NCBI GenBank assembly: GCA_020073385.1
Contig: JAIQFH010000007.1
Span: 118,064 to 182,063 of the forward strand
DNA: 64,000 nt
DNA from: Terriglobia bacterium
GTDB taxonomy: Bacteria > Acidobacteriota > Terriglobia > Terriglobales > Acidobacteriaceae
Direction of reading: 5' to 3'
Positions 42,481-52,617 of the stretch are shown in pieces. The notes beneath the pieces are model-generated. The model saw nothing but the letters and a program-made list of their open reading frames with translations. It made no database searches and was not told the origin of the DNA. The position numbers and the translations under genes are program-made. Every line of letters starts with the position of its first letter. Position 1 is the stretch's first letter.

Positions 42481-45400
42481 CTAGCGAGCTTCGGAAGAAG
42501 CCTTTTCCACCGATAACTGCTCCAAAATCGTACGCAGGCCTCGCAACACCTCATCGGCGGCCGTGGGCTTCAGGACGAACTTCAGCATCCCCTCAGGGGT
42601 GAACTGCGCCCCTTTCTGAGCTGAGACGAAGCGGGCTAGTTGCTCGGGATCGACAGCCGCATTCTGGCGGAACTTGAAGGTCACCGTGTCGCGTTTACGG
42701 TCGATGGCGTTCACTCCGACCCGAAGACCGAGCAGCTTGAGAGAAGCATATTCGAGCAGGTTGCGGACAGCCTGAGGCGGCTCGCCGTAGCGGTCTTGTA
42801 ACTCCGCGGCAACGTCTGTAAGCTGCGACTCGGTTTCGACCCCCGCCACACGCTTGTACATTCTGAGCCGCTGGTTCTCTTCGGGAATGTATTCAGCCGG
42901 GATGCGAATGTTCAGGCCGAGATTGAGCTGGGTTTCGGCCTCGTCCGCAGCGGCTTCTCCCTTCATCTCGCGAATAGCGCGATCGAGCATCTGCGTGTAG
43001 AGCTCGAATCCGATCGCCTCGATGTGTCCGCTCTGCTCGCCGCCCAGAAGATTTCCGGCGCCGCGAAGTTCGAGGTCCAGGGCGGCAATCTTGAATCCGG
43101 CGCCCAAGTCGGAAAATTCTTTCAACGCAGCGAGCCTGCGGCGAGCGATCGGCGTGAGTTCGACTTCGCGCGGGATCATCAGGTAGGCATACGCACGCCG
43201 ATTCGAGCGACCGACGCGTCCGCGGAGCTGGTAGAGCTCTGACAGTCCCAGCCGGTCGGCGCGATTGATCAGAATCGTGTTGCAGAGAGGAATGTCGAGG
43301 CCGTTCTCGATGATGGTGGTGGCGACCAGGATATCCGCCTCGTGATGCATAAGCTTCAGCATCACTTTTTCAAGCTCGGCTTCTCCCATCTGCCCGTGGC
43401 CGACGATGACGCGGGCTTTCGGCACCAGTTCCTGCAGTTTAGCGGCGATCTCCCAGATGCTCTCGACACGATTGTGAACGAAGTACACCTGGCCTCCACG
43501 CTCCAGTTCCTGCTCGATCGCTGACTGTATGAGCTTATCGTCCCAGCTGGCGACCACGGTTTGAATGGCCATGCGGTCTTTGGGCGGCGTCTCGATTACG
43601 CTCATGTCGCGCAGTCCCACGAGCGACATGTGCAGGGTGCGCGGGATAGGCGTGGCTGACATGGTCAACACGTCGACCTGCTTGCGCATCTGCTTGATGC
43701 GCTCCTTGTGGCGCACGCCGAAGCGCTGTTCCTCGTCAACGATCAGCAGGCCAAGGTCGGAAAACTTCAGGTCCTTCGACAGAATGCGGTGCGTGCCGAT
43801 CAGGATGTCAATTTTCCCGCTGTCTGCCTTCTGCAAGATTTCCTTTTGCTGCTTAGGATTGCGGAAGCGGCTGATCATCTCGATGGTGACCGGGAAAGGT
43901 GCGAAGCGCTGCTTGAATGTCTCGTAATGCTGAAATGCTAGAACGGTCGTCGGCGCCAGCACGGCGACTTGCTTGTTGTCGCTGACCGCTTTGAACGCCG
44001 CGCGCATCGCGACTTCCGTCTTGCCGTAACCCACGTCGCCGCAGAGCAGGCGGTCCATGGGCTGGGTCGATTCCATGTCGCGCATCACGTCCTTGATCGC
44101 CTGTGCCTGATCTTCGGTCTCATTGAACTCGAACGAATCCTCGAACTCGCTGACGAACTCGTTCCCCGCGGGAAAGGAGTGGCCTTCCGCCACCTTGCGC
44201 TGCGCGTAGAGCTTGAGCAGCTCTTCGGTCATGTCCTGCATGGCCTTGCGCACGCGGGCTTTGGTTTTCGCCCAGGCCTGCGTGCCCAGATGGCTCAGAG
44301 CTGGCTTCGCGCCTTCGGAAGAGCGGTATTTCTGGATCAGATCGAGGCGGGTCAACGGAACATACAGTCGCGCGCCATCCGCATACTCGAGCAACATGAA
44401 TTCAGCGTTGCCGTCGCCCTGATTGATCTCTTTCAGGCCTTGATACTGCCCAATCCCGTGCTCGACGTGGACGACATAGTCTCCGACCTGCAGATCGCGG
44501 AAGTCGGAGAGGAACGCCGACACTTTCGACTTCTGCCGCTGCGGCCGCGAGGCCACTGTGTCGGATTCATCAAACAGATCGCGCGCCCCGAAGATCGCCA
44601 GGTGCGCGTCGGGAAACACGACGCCGTCAGGAACGTAGGCTTTCGCGAGAGTTGTAGTGTTAACTTCTCCCGCGAAATAGCTGGTTTCGTCGGCGTAGCT
44701 CTCGCCGCCACGGGTGCGGCTTCCCAGACGGAAGCTGGCGTTGTACTCGGTGAAGATGTCCGCCAGGCGCTCGACTTCACCCGTGTTTGGGACTGAGAAC
44801 AGAACCTGGTTGCCGCTGGCGGTCAGCTTCTTTACCTCGTCCAGCATCGCCGGTACGGCGCCGTGGAAGCGCGGCGTGGGCTGCGTCAGAATTGAGACTG
44901 AATTGTCGTCCGCGCTTTGCGTGATGCCGAGTTGTTCGAGATCGGCCCCGGTCAGCCCGGAAACTTTCTCCCACCAGCCCTCCGGCGGCAAATACAGATC
45001 AGTGGGCCGGACGAGGTTCCCCACGCCGCTGCGTTCGTGAGCCTCTTCCACGCGGGTCCAGAAGCGGTCGAATTCGCTGCGCAGAAGATCCGGTTCGTCG
45101 AGCAGTACAGCAGCGCGAGGCAGTAAGTCGAATACGGTCCGATCGGATCCGGCAACTGGGGCATAGAACTCCCAACCCGGAAAGACGGTGACGCCGCCGG
45201 ATCGTACCGCCGCTTCAACAATCTCCTCCGTCGTTCCTGCGATGCGTTTGCCTGAGAGCCGAGTGTGAATCGCACCGAGAAGCTGATCCGTGACCGGAGT
45301 TTCCGTCAGCGGCAACAGCAGCGCTTCGTCGATCGGGTTGGAAGAACGCTGCGAGGTCGGATCGAAGCGGCGGATGGAATCGACTTCATCACCAAAGAAC

Positions 45401-46017
45401 TCGATGCGAACGGGCCGCTCGGCCTCTGGCGAGTACACATCGAGAATGCCGCCACGCAAGGCATATTGGCCGGGCATCTCGACCACATCGGCGGAAGCAT
45501 AGCCGACGGTATTCAGGTGCCCCAGCAGGTTGTCGAGATCGAACGACTCGCCACGCCGCAATACGCGAGCGAGATCGGAATAATACTCGGCCGACCGCTG
45601 CAGGATCGCCGTAGCCGCGATCGGAGTCACCACGATCGACGCCTTCCCGGTAGCAATCTTCCACAGCGCCGTCGCGCGTTCTTCCTGCAGCTCCGGATGC
45701 GGCGAAAGATTCTGGAATGGGAGCACGTCGCGCGCAGGTAAAGAAACAACAGACTCTGGATCGCATGCCGCCGTGAGTTCGCAAAATCCGCGAAGGATGG
45801 GAACGAAATCCTCAACCGCACGGTTGTCGTTGACGACGACAATCAGTGGCCGGTCGGCGGCCCGCCGCCACAGCACGAGCAGCAAGGCTTTAGCAGTAGG
45901 GGAGAGCCCAGAGACACGAATCCTCCCCGTGCCCTCGTTCAGGTGGGAGGCTACACGCGTGAAGCCGGGAAGCAATTCGACGTCCGCGAAGAGTTCGCGG
46001 ACGAAGGGAAGCAGCAT
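42481..46017 (-). CDS. mfd: Transcription-repair coupling factor
   Basis: This 1178-residue DNA translocase removes stalled RNA polymerase and recruits UvrA. In order: the UvrB-homology region (LAPTAKALLLVL..., CDPESVVSLPARDVLPFQNLSPHPE), and the RNA-polymerase-interacting CarD-like domain (LQVGDYVVHVEHGIGQYQGLKEI, about 505-530). The helicase motor has Walker A LLCGDVGYGKTEVAMRAAF, motif II LLIVDEEQRFGVRHKE, motif III MSATPIPRTLHMSL, and the second RecA lobe with ATTIIENGLDIP and QLRGRVGRSNRRAYAYLM. The TRCF C-terminal domain has LNLGLNIRIPAEYIPEENQRLRMYKRVA. Length is normal. Confidence 0.97.
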   Translation of the reverse strand: MLLPFVRELFADVELLPGFTRVASHLNEGTGRIRVSGLSPTAKALLLVLWRRAADRPLIVVVNDNRAVEDFVPILRGFCELTAACDPESVVSLPARDVLPFQNLSPHPELQEERATALWKIATGKASIVVTPIAATAILQRSAEYYSDLARVLRRGESFDLDNLLGHLNTVGYASADVVEMPGQYALRGGILDVYSPEAERPVRIEFFGDEVDSIRRFDPTSQRSSNPIDEALLLPLTETPVTDQLLGAIHTRLSGKRIAGTTEEIVEAAVRSGGVTVFPGWEFYAPVAGSDRTVFDLLPRAAVLLDEPDLLRSEFDRFWTRVEEAHERSGVGNLVRPTDLYLPPEGWWEKVSGLTGADLEQLGITQSADDNSVSILTQPTPRFHGAVPAMLDEVKKLTASGNQVLFSVPNTGEVERLADIFTEYNASFRLGSRTRGGESYADETSYFAGEVNTTTLAKAYVPDGVVFPDAHLAIFGARDLFDESDTVASRPQRQKSKVSAFLSDFRDLQVGDYVVHVEHGIGQYQGLKEINQGDGNAEFMLLEYADGARLYVPLTRLDLIQKYRSSEGAKPALSHLGTQAWAKTKARVRKAMQDMTEELLKLYAQRKVAEGHSFPAGNEFVSEFEDSFEFNETEDQAQAIKDVMRDMESTQPMDRLLCGDVGYGKTEVAMRAAFKAVSDNKQVAVLAPTTVLAFQHYETFKQRFAPFPVTIEMISRFRNPKQQKEILQKADSGKIDILIGTHRILSKDLKFSDLGLLIVDEEQRFGVRHKERIKQMRKQVDVLTMSATPIPRTLHMSLVGLRDMSVIETPPKDRMAIQTVVASWDDKLIQSAIEQELERGGQVYFVHNRVESIWEIAAKLQELVPKARVIVGHGQMGEAELEKVMLKLMHHEADILVATTIIENGLDIPLCNTILINRADRLGLSELYQLRGRVGRSNRRAYAYLMIPREVELTPIARRRLAALKEFSDLGAGFKIAALDLELRGAGNLLGGEQSGHIEAIGFELYTQMLDRAIREMKGEAAADEAETQLNLGLNIRIPAEYIPEENQRLRMYKRVAGVETESQLTDVAAELQDRYGEPPQAVRNLLEYASLKLLGLRVGVNAIDRKRDTVTFKFRQNAAVDPEQLARFVSAQKGAQFTPEGMLKFVLKPTAADEVLRGLRTILEQLSVEKASSEAR

Positions 46018-46121
46018 GCCATGTCGATTTTATCAGGAGTAACGTGCTCCATGCGGGCCTCTTGCAACTGCGACCGAAGGATGGAATCCTTAAACCGGCC
46101 CGAAAGCCCGATTTATCTCGC

Positions 46122-46508
46122 ATGCCCAAATCTACCGCTGAAGACACACGCCTCACCCGTCTGACGGAAATCGCACTCAGCCTGCCCGAGGCCCAGCGCC
46201 AGATCTATGGATCCCATGCGCAGTTTCTGATTCGGAAGAAGACCTTCGCCTATTTTCTGGACAACCACCACGGCGACGGCATCGTCGCCGTCACCTGCAA
46301 AGTGCTGCCGGGAGAAAATAAGGCCCTGACCGAGGCTCAACCCGACCGGTTCTACCTCCCAGCCTATGTCGCATCGAGAGGTTGGGTGGCGCTGCGCTTG
46401 GACAGAGGCAAGATCGATTGGAAGGAAGTAAAGGAACTGCTTATGGGCAGTTTTGCGATGATCGCGCCAAAGCGATTGGCGGAACAAGTCACGATGAGTG
46501 ACTCGTGA
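46122..46508 (+). CDS. MmcQ/YjbR-family protein
   Basis: This 128-residue small cytoplasmic protein of the YjbR fold (CyaY-like) has LTEIALSLPEAQRQIYGSHAQFLIRKKTFAYFLDNHHGDGIVAVTCKV. LPAYVASRGWVALRLDRGKIDWKEVKELLMGSFAMIAPKRL follows. DNA binding has been suggested for the family, but its role is unknown. The ATG 46122 begins the conserved part. It is divergent from mfd. Confidence 0.88.
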   Translation: MPKSTAEDTRLTRLTEIALSLPEAQRQIYGSHAQFLIRKKTFAYFLDNHHGDGIVAVTCKVLPGENKALTEAQPDRFYLPAYVASRGWVALRLDRGKIDWKEVKELLMGSFAMIAPKRLAEQVTMSDS

Positions 46509-46657
46509 GCCTACGCGGGCCGAACCAACTGCTCGCAGAAGAGGGCGATCCTGGCGACACGGCAAGATCCGTGACAGACGCCTCACCCAATAAGTTCACG
46601 GACGAAAGTATCCACATCCGCCGCTCCATGTCGTCCGCAATTATCAATCGCAGAAGA

Positions 46658-47260
46658 CTACTTCCATTCGATCTTCTTATATTTGGGGTCGTACACGCGC
46701 TCACCCCATTCGCTCTTTGCGTATCCTGCATCGGCGATAGAGATCGCGTCGAGTTTGGCGCGGTCGCCTACGGGTCCACCGATCCCTGACTTGGCAGGAG
46801 CTCCGACAATCTTGGTGAAAAATGTCACCACGCTGGTGCCAGCCTCATACGAATTGACCATCACAACCCCGTCGGCAATGTCGATGACCCCTTCTCTCCT
46901 TTCAAAGGCGAATCCATTGCTTCCGAATCGTCTGCGAAGGTCGCTCAAAGTTGTCGCCCCGAACCTGAGGTCACGCAGGTCGCACTCCGTTACCTCAGCA
47001 CGGCCACCCCAATCGGACTCCAAATAAACGATCTTGCCGGCACCATCCGTGGTCACAGACAGTTCGTTGCCATTTGAGAGATTCCACTTCTGTACAACAA
47101 AGGATTTGTATCTGTCCGTCGCTGCAGGAGTTCCCAGTGTGGCTAGTCGAGATACGTCGTCGCCGATGCGCAAACTCGACAGCGTTTGTGCCTGTGCAGA
47201 AAAAACTGATCCACGCGCCAAGACGAACGCTATCGCGAGAGTGAGCAAGGCCTTGTTCAT
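46658..47260 (-). CDS. Secreted hypothetical protein
   Basis: This 200-residue protein has a signal peptide (MNKALLTLAIAFVLARGSVFSAQAQ). A beta-rich mature part follows with LSSLRIGDDVSRLATLGTP, GKIVYLESDWGG and DLRDLRFGATTLSDLRRRFGSNGFAF. The paired I-G-D/F-G-x-x-x-x-D-L-R-R-R-F-G pattern suggests an internal duplication of a small module sensing or scaffolding in the envelope. No family was recognised. Confidence 0.75.
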   Translation of the reverse strand: MNKALLTLAIAFVLARGSVFSAQAQTLSSLRIGDDVSRLATLGTPAATDRYKSFVVQKWNLSNGNELSVTTDGAGKIVYLESDWGGRAEVTECDLRDLRFGATTLSDLRRRFGSNGFAFERREGVIDIADGVVMVNSYEAGTSVVTFFTKIVGAPAKSGIGGPVGDRAKLDAISIADAGYAKSEWGERVYDPKYKKIEWK

Positions 47261-47418
47261 CGGTCAGCACTTTACGCCTCTCGGTGAGCATTTGCCATGT
47301 CGTGGCGATAGCCACTGAAAACGACCAATGACACTGAGGCTCACCTGCGCGACTTCACAAAACCACGAAGCGCGAGGCAGCCGACCGGTTGTGGGGCCAA
47401 AAAACGGCGAGCCCCCGC

Positions 47419-49977
47419 CTAAGGTGCCGTCTTTCCCCGAATGCTAAGTTCCGCTTCTCCTGACTGGTCAGAGAGCGTCACGTGCAGCGCATGCTGCTTG
47501 GGGTCGTACGTCGTCTTCAGCGGGTAGGTGCTGCCGGAAACCTTGGCCTCCGCGTGTGCCGACGGCCAGTCGTAGACCACGACCTCGACGAACTTCCACC
47601 AGGGTGCATACGAACCGTCCCGCGCGTGGAACTTCAGTCGCACTGCTTTAGCGTCGGCATCACAACTCAGGTTCTGGCGCAGATACTGGCCATGCTGATA
47701 CGCAAGTGTGTGTCCGTCGTCGAGATAAATCATTCCCCGGCAATCGGCTCCAGGATAAACACGCAGCTCCAGCGGACCTCGTGGAGTTTCCTCCGTGTTC
47801 TGAATCAGAGGCTGCATCGGCAGGACGCTTCCTCCTCGGACGTAGACCGGCATCGTGTCCAGCTTCGGATGGACCTTGCGCGGCTCGGGAAATTTCGTCC
47901 CCGGTTTCGCGCTGGCGATGTCCCCGCTAGATGGAGCGGAGGGCGACGACGCCACCCTCTCCCCGGTCCAAAAATCAAACCACGAACCTGGCGGAAACGA
48001 CACGACGTAGTCGTCCACCGTTTCCCCGAACGGCTGCGGCGCGATCATCAAGCTGCGTCCGAGTAGAAATTCCGTATCCCAATGCTCAAAGCTGGGGGGA
48101 GACGGCGCGAAGATTTCAGGGTACTCGAGGAAGATGGGCCGCATCATCGGCAATCCAGAGCGCGAAGATTCATCAGCCAGAGAATAGATATACGGCAGCA
48201 GCCGGTAGCGGGTCTCGACGTAGCGCCGGCGGATCGTCTCCTGCTCGGGCCCGTTGACCCAGAGTTCGTGCGGGAGCGTGTCCTTATTCGAGTGATCCCG
48301 ATAAAACGGGGAGAAGGCCGCCAGTTCGACCCAGCGGGTCAGCAGATCGGAAGATGGTGTTCCGTTGAATCCGCCAACATCTGCGCCCACAAACGAAATG
48401 CCGCTAAGACCGAGGTTCAACACCATCTGCGTCGCCAGACGAAGATGATTCCAAGTCGCGAAATTGTCACCAGTCCAGGTGAACCCGTAGCGCTGCCCGC
48501 CCGCATAGGTCGCGCGAGTGAGAACAAACGGGCGCTCGTCGGGCCGCAGCTTCAGCAGGCCCTCATAGGTCGCGCGCGCGTTTTCCAGCCCGACAATGTT
48601 GTGAATTTCTGAGTGCATCGCGGTCCGGGTGGCGAATCCGGGCTCTTCAATGCGGTGTACATTGTCGAGCGGCATCGTTTTGGCCGGCCCGTCGAACACC
48701 GAGGGTTCGTTCATGTCATTCCAGAATCCGGCGACGCCGTCTTTCACGAATCCCTGATATAGACCTCCCCACCATTCGCGGGTCTGCGCGCGGGTAAAGT
48801 CCGGGAAAACCGCCGGCCCCGGCCAGACGATACCAACGAACTCACTGCCGTCCGCTTTCTTCACAAAGTGGTCGCCCGCATGTCCAGTGTCGTAGGGCAT
48901 ATAACCCTGATTCGGCGCGTGGGCAATGTGCAGGTCAGTGATGTTCACCAAGTGGAAGTGCTGCTTGCGCAGGTCGGCAACCAGTCCGGGGAAATTCGGG
49001 AACGTCTTGGCATCGACGGTGAAGGGACGATTCCGATCCTGATAGTCGATGTCGAGATAAATGACGTCGGAAGGGATTCTGTCATTGCGAAGACGTGTGG
49101 CGATTTCCCGGACCTTCGACTCCGGCGTGTAGCTGTAGCGCGATTGCTGGAAGCCCAGCGCCCAGAGCGGGGGCAGAGGGGGTTTCCCGGTGAGATACGC
49201 GTACGCTTCCACAACCTGCTTCGGCGTGGGGCCATAAATGAAGTAGTAATCGAGCGGACCGCCTTCGGCGCCGAAGGCATACGCATCGCGCGCCTGCTTG
49301 CCGAAATCGAACCAGGTGCGCCAGGTGTTGTCGAGAAAAATCCCGTAGCTGCGTGTTCCGTTAATCGCAAGGAAAAAGGGGATGGCCTTGTATAAGGGAT
49401 CTACCGATTCTTGCGGCCCGATGTCGGTGTTCCACAACGTGTACGCCTGTTCCCTGCGGTCGAACTGTCCTGTTTTGTCGCCCAGCCCGAAGTAGTGCTC
49501 GGCGCCAGGCATCTGCTTGAACACCGAAAAACCTCCGGCCTGGAACTTTGTCGGACGGCCCACCGCGTCGGCCGAGATCACATTGCCCTCGAGGTCGCGG
49601 ATGACGATGCGAAGCGGCTCGCGCTCCACGCGAACATCTAACGCGGACGTACGAAAGCCCACCGACGAGGCGTCCTGCGATGTTTGAATATCGATCGATT
49701 TCGTCCGAGCCTCGGGGAGAACCGCCCATGAAGCGTCCTCCGGAAGGACACTATTGGGAGAAACCCGCACTCGCACGATGTCGTTGCGCAGCGCCGTGAT
49801 GCGCATCACGGCTGGTCCAGCCTGAATTTGAATGCCGTCGCGGAGTGGCTCGGAGCCAGACACAGACTCCAATGCCAGCAACGGCTGCGGTCCACCGGCA
49901 GTCTGTGCCGGCGCTGTTACGAACAGGCCCGTCACTACGAAGGAAATGATGGCTAATCGTTGGGCCAGCAAAGGCAT
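47419..49977 (-). CDS. Secreted glycoside hydrolase family 31 alpha-glucosidase
   Basis: This 852-residue exported hydrolase has a signal peptide (about 1-24, ending APAQ). The N-terminal beta-sandwich carries HYFGLGDKTGQFDRREQAY. The catalytic barrel has PLPPLWALGFQQSRYSY, DVIYLDIDYQDRNRPFTVD, and the nucleophile Asp in GFWNDMNEPSVF. FTWTGDNFATWNHLRLATQMVLNLGLSGISFVGADVGGF includes the acid/base Asp of GDN. The C-terminal beta domains have PVYVRGGSVLPM. GH31 enzymes release alpha-linked glucose or related sugars; substrate is most likely a maltooligosaccharide, but alpha-xylosides or sulfoquinovosides cannot be excluded. Confidence 0.94.
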   Translation of the reverse strand: MPLLAQRLAIISFVVTGLFVTAPAQTAGGPQPLLALESVSGSEPLRDGIQIQAGPAVMRITALRNDIVRVRVSPNSVLPEDASWAVLPEARTKSIDIQTSQDASSVGFRTSALDVRVEREPLRIVIRDLEGNVISADAVGRPTKFQAGGFSVFKQMPGAEHYFGLGDKTGQFDRREQAYTLWNTDIGPQESVDPLYKAIPFFLAINGTRSYGIFLDNTWRTWFDFGKQARDAYAFGAEGGPLDYYFIYGPTPKQVVEAYAYLTGKPPLPPLWALGFQQSRYSYTPESKVREIATRLRNDRIPSDVIYLDIDYQDRNRPFTVDAKTFPNFPGLVADLRKQHFHLVNITDLHIAHAPNQGYMPYDTGHAGDHFVKKADGSEFVGIVWPGPAVFPDFTRAQTREWWGGLYQGFVKDGVAGFWNDMNEPSVFDGPAKTMPLDNVHRIEEPGFATRTAMHSEIHNIVGLENARATYEGLLKLRPDERPFVLTRATYAGGQRYGFTWTGDNFATWNHLRLATQMVLNLGLSGISFVGADVGGFNGTPSSDLLTRWVELAAFSPFYRDHSNKDTLPHELWVNGPEQETIRRRYVETRYRLLPYIYSLADESSRSGLPMMRPIFLEYPEIFAPSPPSFEHWDTEFLLGRSLMIAPQPFGETVDDYVVSFPPGSWFDFWTGERVASSPSAPSSGDIASAKPGTKFPEPRKVHPKLDTMPVYVRGGSVLPMQPLIQNTEETPRGPLELRVYPGADCRGMIYLDDGHTLAYQHGQYLRQNLSCDADAKAVRLKFHARDGSYAPWWKFVEVVVYDWPSAHAEAKVSGSTYPLKTTYDPKQHALHVTLSDQSGEAELSIRGKTAP

Positions 49978-50131
49978 CGCGGAAGTCTCCCAAATAAAAT
50001 CTTATGCGAGGCAATCATACCAACTGCGGGAAGTAGCGGCAGATTTCAGGAAATTTAGCGAACCGCGGAGCAGCGTTCAGACATCTTATGCAACAGTGTT
50101 GTCGCCGCCCATCTCTTAGTAGGAGCCCGAG

Positions 50132-50524
50132 ATGCCAATCAGTTCTCCCGTTTCCAAGACCACACTCTGGATCGGCCGGGTGATGAGTGCTCTGCCGGTG
50201 TTGCTGGTGCTTTTCGGAAGTGTCGTGAAGCTCATGAAGACTGCTTCTGTCATTGAAGGATTTGTACGCGCCGGAGTGCCAGAGCGATTGATCATTCCCG
50301 TAGGCATCATCGAACTGGTCTGCGTGATCGTCTATGTGATCCCGCAGACTGCGGTTCTGGGAGCGATCCTGATGACGGGATTGCTCGGCGGAGCGACCAT
50401 CACCAATCTGCGCATTGGCGACCCGACTTATCCAATGCCAGTCGTACTCGGGATGCTGGCGTGGGGAGGCCTGTTTCTGCGGGATACTCGACTGCGAGAC
50501 CTGATCCCGATCCGGAAAATGTAG
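50132..50524 (+). CDS. DoxX-like membrane protein
   Basis: This 130-residue integral membrane protein with four helices has VMSALPVLLVLFGSVVKLM, then VRAGVPERLIIPVGIIELVCVIVYVIPQTAVLGAILMTGLLGGATITNLRIGDP and PVVLGMLAWGGLFLRD. This is the DoxX/DoxD-like arrangement. Function is unknown; some members associate with quinone or thiosulfate metabolism. GGAG precedes the ATG. It is divergent from GH31. Confidence 0.85.
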   Translation: MPISSPVSKTTLWIGRVMSALPVLLVLFGSVVKLMKTASVIEGFVRAGVPERLIIPVGIIELVCVIVYVIPQTAVLGAILMTGLLGGATITNLRIGDPTYPMPVVLGMLAWGGLFLRDTRLRDLIPIRKM

Positions 50525-50537
50525 CCCCGGACGCAGC

Positions 50538-50672
50538 TTGCCCTGAGCGAAGTCGAAGGGTCCGCGGTTGCGCGAAGCGCAATGAGGACGGTTGAGACGC
50601 GAGGAACTTTCTGGGGTGCTACATGCTGTCGCACGCTCGCTTCGCTCGCGGGGCGGACGAGGCGTCCGCCCC
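50538..50672. terminator. Bidirectional terminator-like hairpin and dispersed repeat between convergent genes
   Basis: GGGGCGGACG-AGG-CGTCCGCCCC (50650-50672, perfect 10-bp stem) lies between the DoxX and S9 peptidase genes. CCTGAGCGAAGTCGAAGGG (about 50542-50560) is the same dispersed motif as the one nested at 34328-34348. Confidence 0.65.
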
Positions 50673-50682
50673 TACACAAGTG

Positions 50683-52617
50683 CTATTGTTTCACGCTGTC
50701 CAGCAGCTTCTTCTCCGCGTCGCTGGGAGGCTCGGACCGTCCTCCCAGATACTTGGCCAGGAATACCTCCGACGCCGCGTTGAACGCCATCCGATTCTCC
50801 GGACGCGCAAAGCCATGGCCTTCATCGGGAAATACGTAATATTCCACCGGCTTGTTGTTCTTCCGCATGGCAGCCACGATCTGATCGCTCTCGGCTTTAT
50901 TGACGCGCGGATCGTTCGCGCCTTGCCCGATCAGCAGCGGCACTTTGATCTGGTCCGCCTTGAACAACGGAGACTGCGCCTTCAGAACCTCTTCGTTGTC
51001 GCCCATGCGTTTGTGAAAAATCGCCAGGAAGGTCGACCAGTAAGGCGGAATCGTCTTGAGTAGCGTATTCAGGTTCGATGGCCCTACGATGTCGACTCCG
51101 CACGAGAATGCATCGGGCGAGAACGCAACCCCGGCCAGCGTCGCATAGCCGCCATAGCTGCCGCCCATGATGCAGATCTTCTTAGGATCGGCAATGCCCT
51201 TCTGTACGACCCAGTCTTTTCCGTCGAGCAAGTCGGTATGCATCGCGCCGGCCCACTGGCGATCGCCGGCATTCAGATACTGCTTGCCGTATCCGGTGGA
51301 CGCTCGGAAGTTGGGCTGCAAAACCGCATAGCCGCGATTGGCCAGCCATTGCGCGTAGGGATCGTATCCCCAGAGATCGCGTCCCCACGGACCGCCGTGC
51401 GGAAACACGACCATCGGGAGATTCTTCGCTTCGACACCAGCGGGAGTGGTGAGGTATCCATAAATCTTCATGCCGTCCCGAGCCGTGTACTCGATCGGTT
51501 GAACCTTGGCGAGTTTGTACTTCTCGAGCGCGGGCCGATTGCTGAACAGCATGGTGGCCTGCTTCGTCGCGCGGTCGTAAAGGTAGTAGTAGACCGGAGA
51601 ATCGTCGCCCTCGAAGGTGACAATCCACTTGTCGTCCTTCATGTCGCGACTGATGTTGCTGATGTCGGCATCGCGGACTTTGTGCAGTGCGTCGAAGTCA
51701 GCCTGAATGTCCTTGTCGAGGATCTGGAAATCCCGGCGTTCGCGAAGAAACACGACCGCCTGCAACTTATGGTTCTTCGGTTGCTCGACGGCGAACGACA
51801 CATCGAACTGCGGGTCTTCCGCGATCACCGTGCGTTTCCCAGTTGCGATATCGACTGAGATAAGCCGCGCCGCGTTGGCATCGAGCGACGTCATGATCCA
51901 CAGCGCCTTGTTGTCGGGCGTGAAATTCACGACATTGCCAAGCGTTTCCTCGGGACCCCACTTGATCAATTCGCGCCAGGGAGACTTGACGTCGTCGCGC
52001 ACACGGATGATCGTTCCGCCGTCTTCGGTAGTGACCTGCGCGGCGCGGACTTCGAGGTTGTGATCGGCCTGCCATCCCTGCACATCGCCCGGATTTTGCG
52101 TGTCGAGCGTCAACTCGCCGGTCTTGAGATTGGCGCGATAGACATCGAAGACCTTCGGATCGCGCTTGTTCGACTGGATCAGAATCGTGTCCGGATGATC
52201 GGGGTCGAACGACAGAATGTCAGCCCGCGACTTCTCGAACGGAGTGAGATCCTTGGTCTGCTTGCTGGCGACGTTCGTCTGATAGATGCGCCAGTTCTCG
52301 TCTCCGCCCTGATCCTGCCCGTAGAGGACGTTCTTTGAATCGGGCTGCCAAATGAAATTGCGGATGCCGCGCTTGCGATCGTTGGTGATGACGCGGTCAT
52401 CGGTCTTGCCCAGCGTGCGCACCCATACGTTCAACACGCCCTGATCGGGAGCCAGGTAGGCCAGCATCGTGCCGTCCGGAGAAATCTCAGGGCCGGTGCG
52501 TTCGGGATTGCCGAAGAGAACGCTGCGAGGGATGAGAGCAGATTGAGCAAAAGTAACTGCGGAACATGTGAACAGCAGCAGGGTCGCAAGCATGCGCGAC
52601 AGACGAACACGATGCAT
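50683..52617 (-). CDS. Secreted S9-family prolyl oligopeptidase-like peptidase
   Basis: This 644-residue exported serine peptidase has a signal peptide MHRVRLSRMLATLLLFTCSAVTFAQ. An N-terminal beta-propeller (about 35-370, including DRVITNDRKRGIRNFIWQPDSKNVLYGQDQGGDENWRIYQ) is followed by an alpha/beta hydrolase domain. Its elements are LPMVVFPHGGPWGRDLWGYDPYAQWLANRGYAVLQPNFRASTGYG, the nucleophile Ser in CIMGGSYGGYATLAG, Asp in GANDPRVN and His in PDEGHGF. It resembles acylaminoacyl-peptidase/DPP-like enzymes that trim short peptides in the periplasm. Confidence 0.94.
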   Translation of the reverse strand: MHRVRLSRMLATLLLFTCSAVTFAQSALIPRSVLFGNPERTGPEISPDGTMLAYLAPDQGVLNVWVRTLGKTDDRVITNDRKRGIRNFIWQPDSKNVLYGQDQGGDENWRIYQTNVASKQTKDLTPFEKSRADILSFDPDHPDTILIQSNKRDPKVFDVYRANLKTGELTLDTQNPGDVQGWQADHNLEVRAAQVTTEDGGTIIRVRDDVKSPWRELIKWGPEETLGNVVNFTPDNKALWIMTSLDANAARLISVDIATGKRTVIAEDPQFDVSFAVEQPKNHKLQAVVFLRERRDFQILDKDIQADFDALHKVRDADISNISRDMKDDKWIVTFEGDDSPVYYYLYDRATKQATMLFSNRPALEKYKLAKVQPIEYTARDGMKIYGYLTTPAGVEAKNLPMVVFPHGGPWGRDLWGYDPYAQWLANRGYAVLQPNFRASTGYGKQYLNAGDRQWAGAMHTDLLDGKDWVVQKGIADPKKICIMGGSYGGYATLAGVAFSPDAFSCGVDIVGPSNLNTLLKTIPPYWSTFLAIFHKRMGDNEEVLKAQSPLFKADQIKVPLLIGQGANDPRVNKAESDQIVAAMRKNNKPVEYYVFPDEGHGFARPENRMAFNAASEVFLAKYLGGRSEPPSDAEKKLLDSVKQ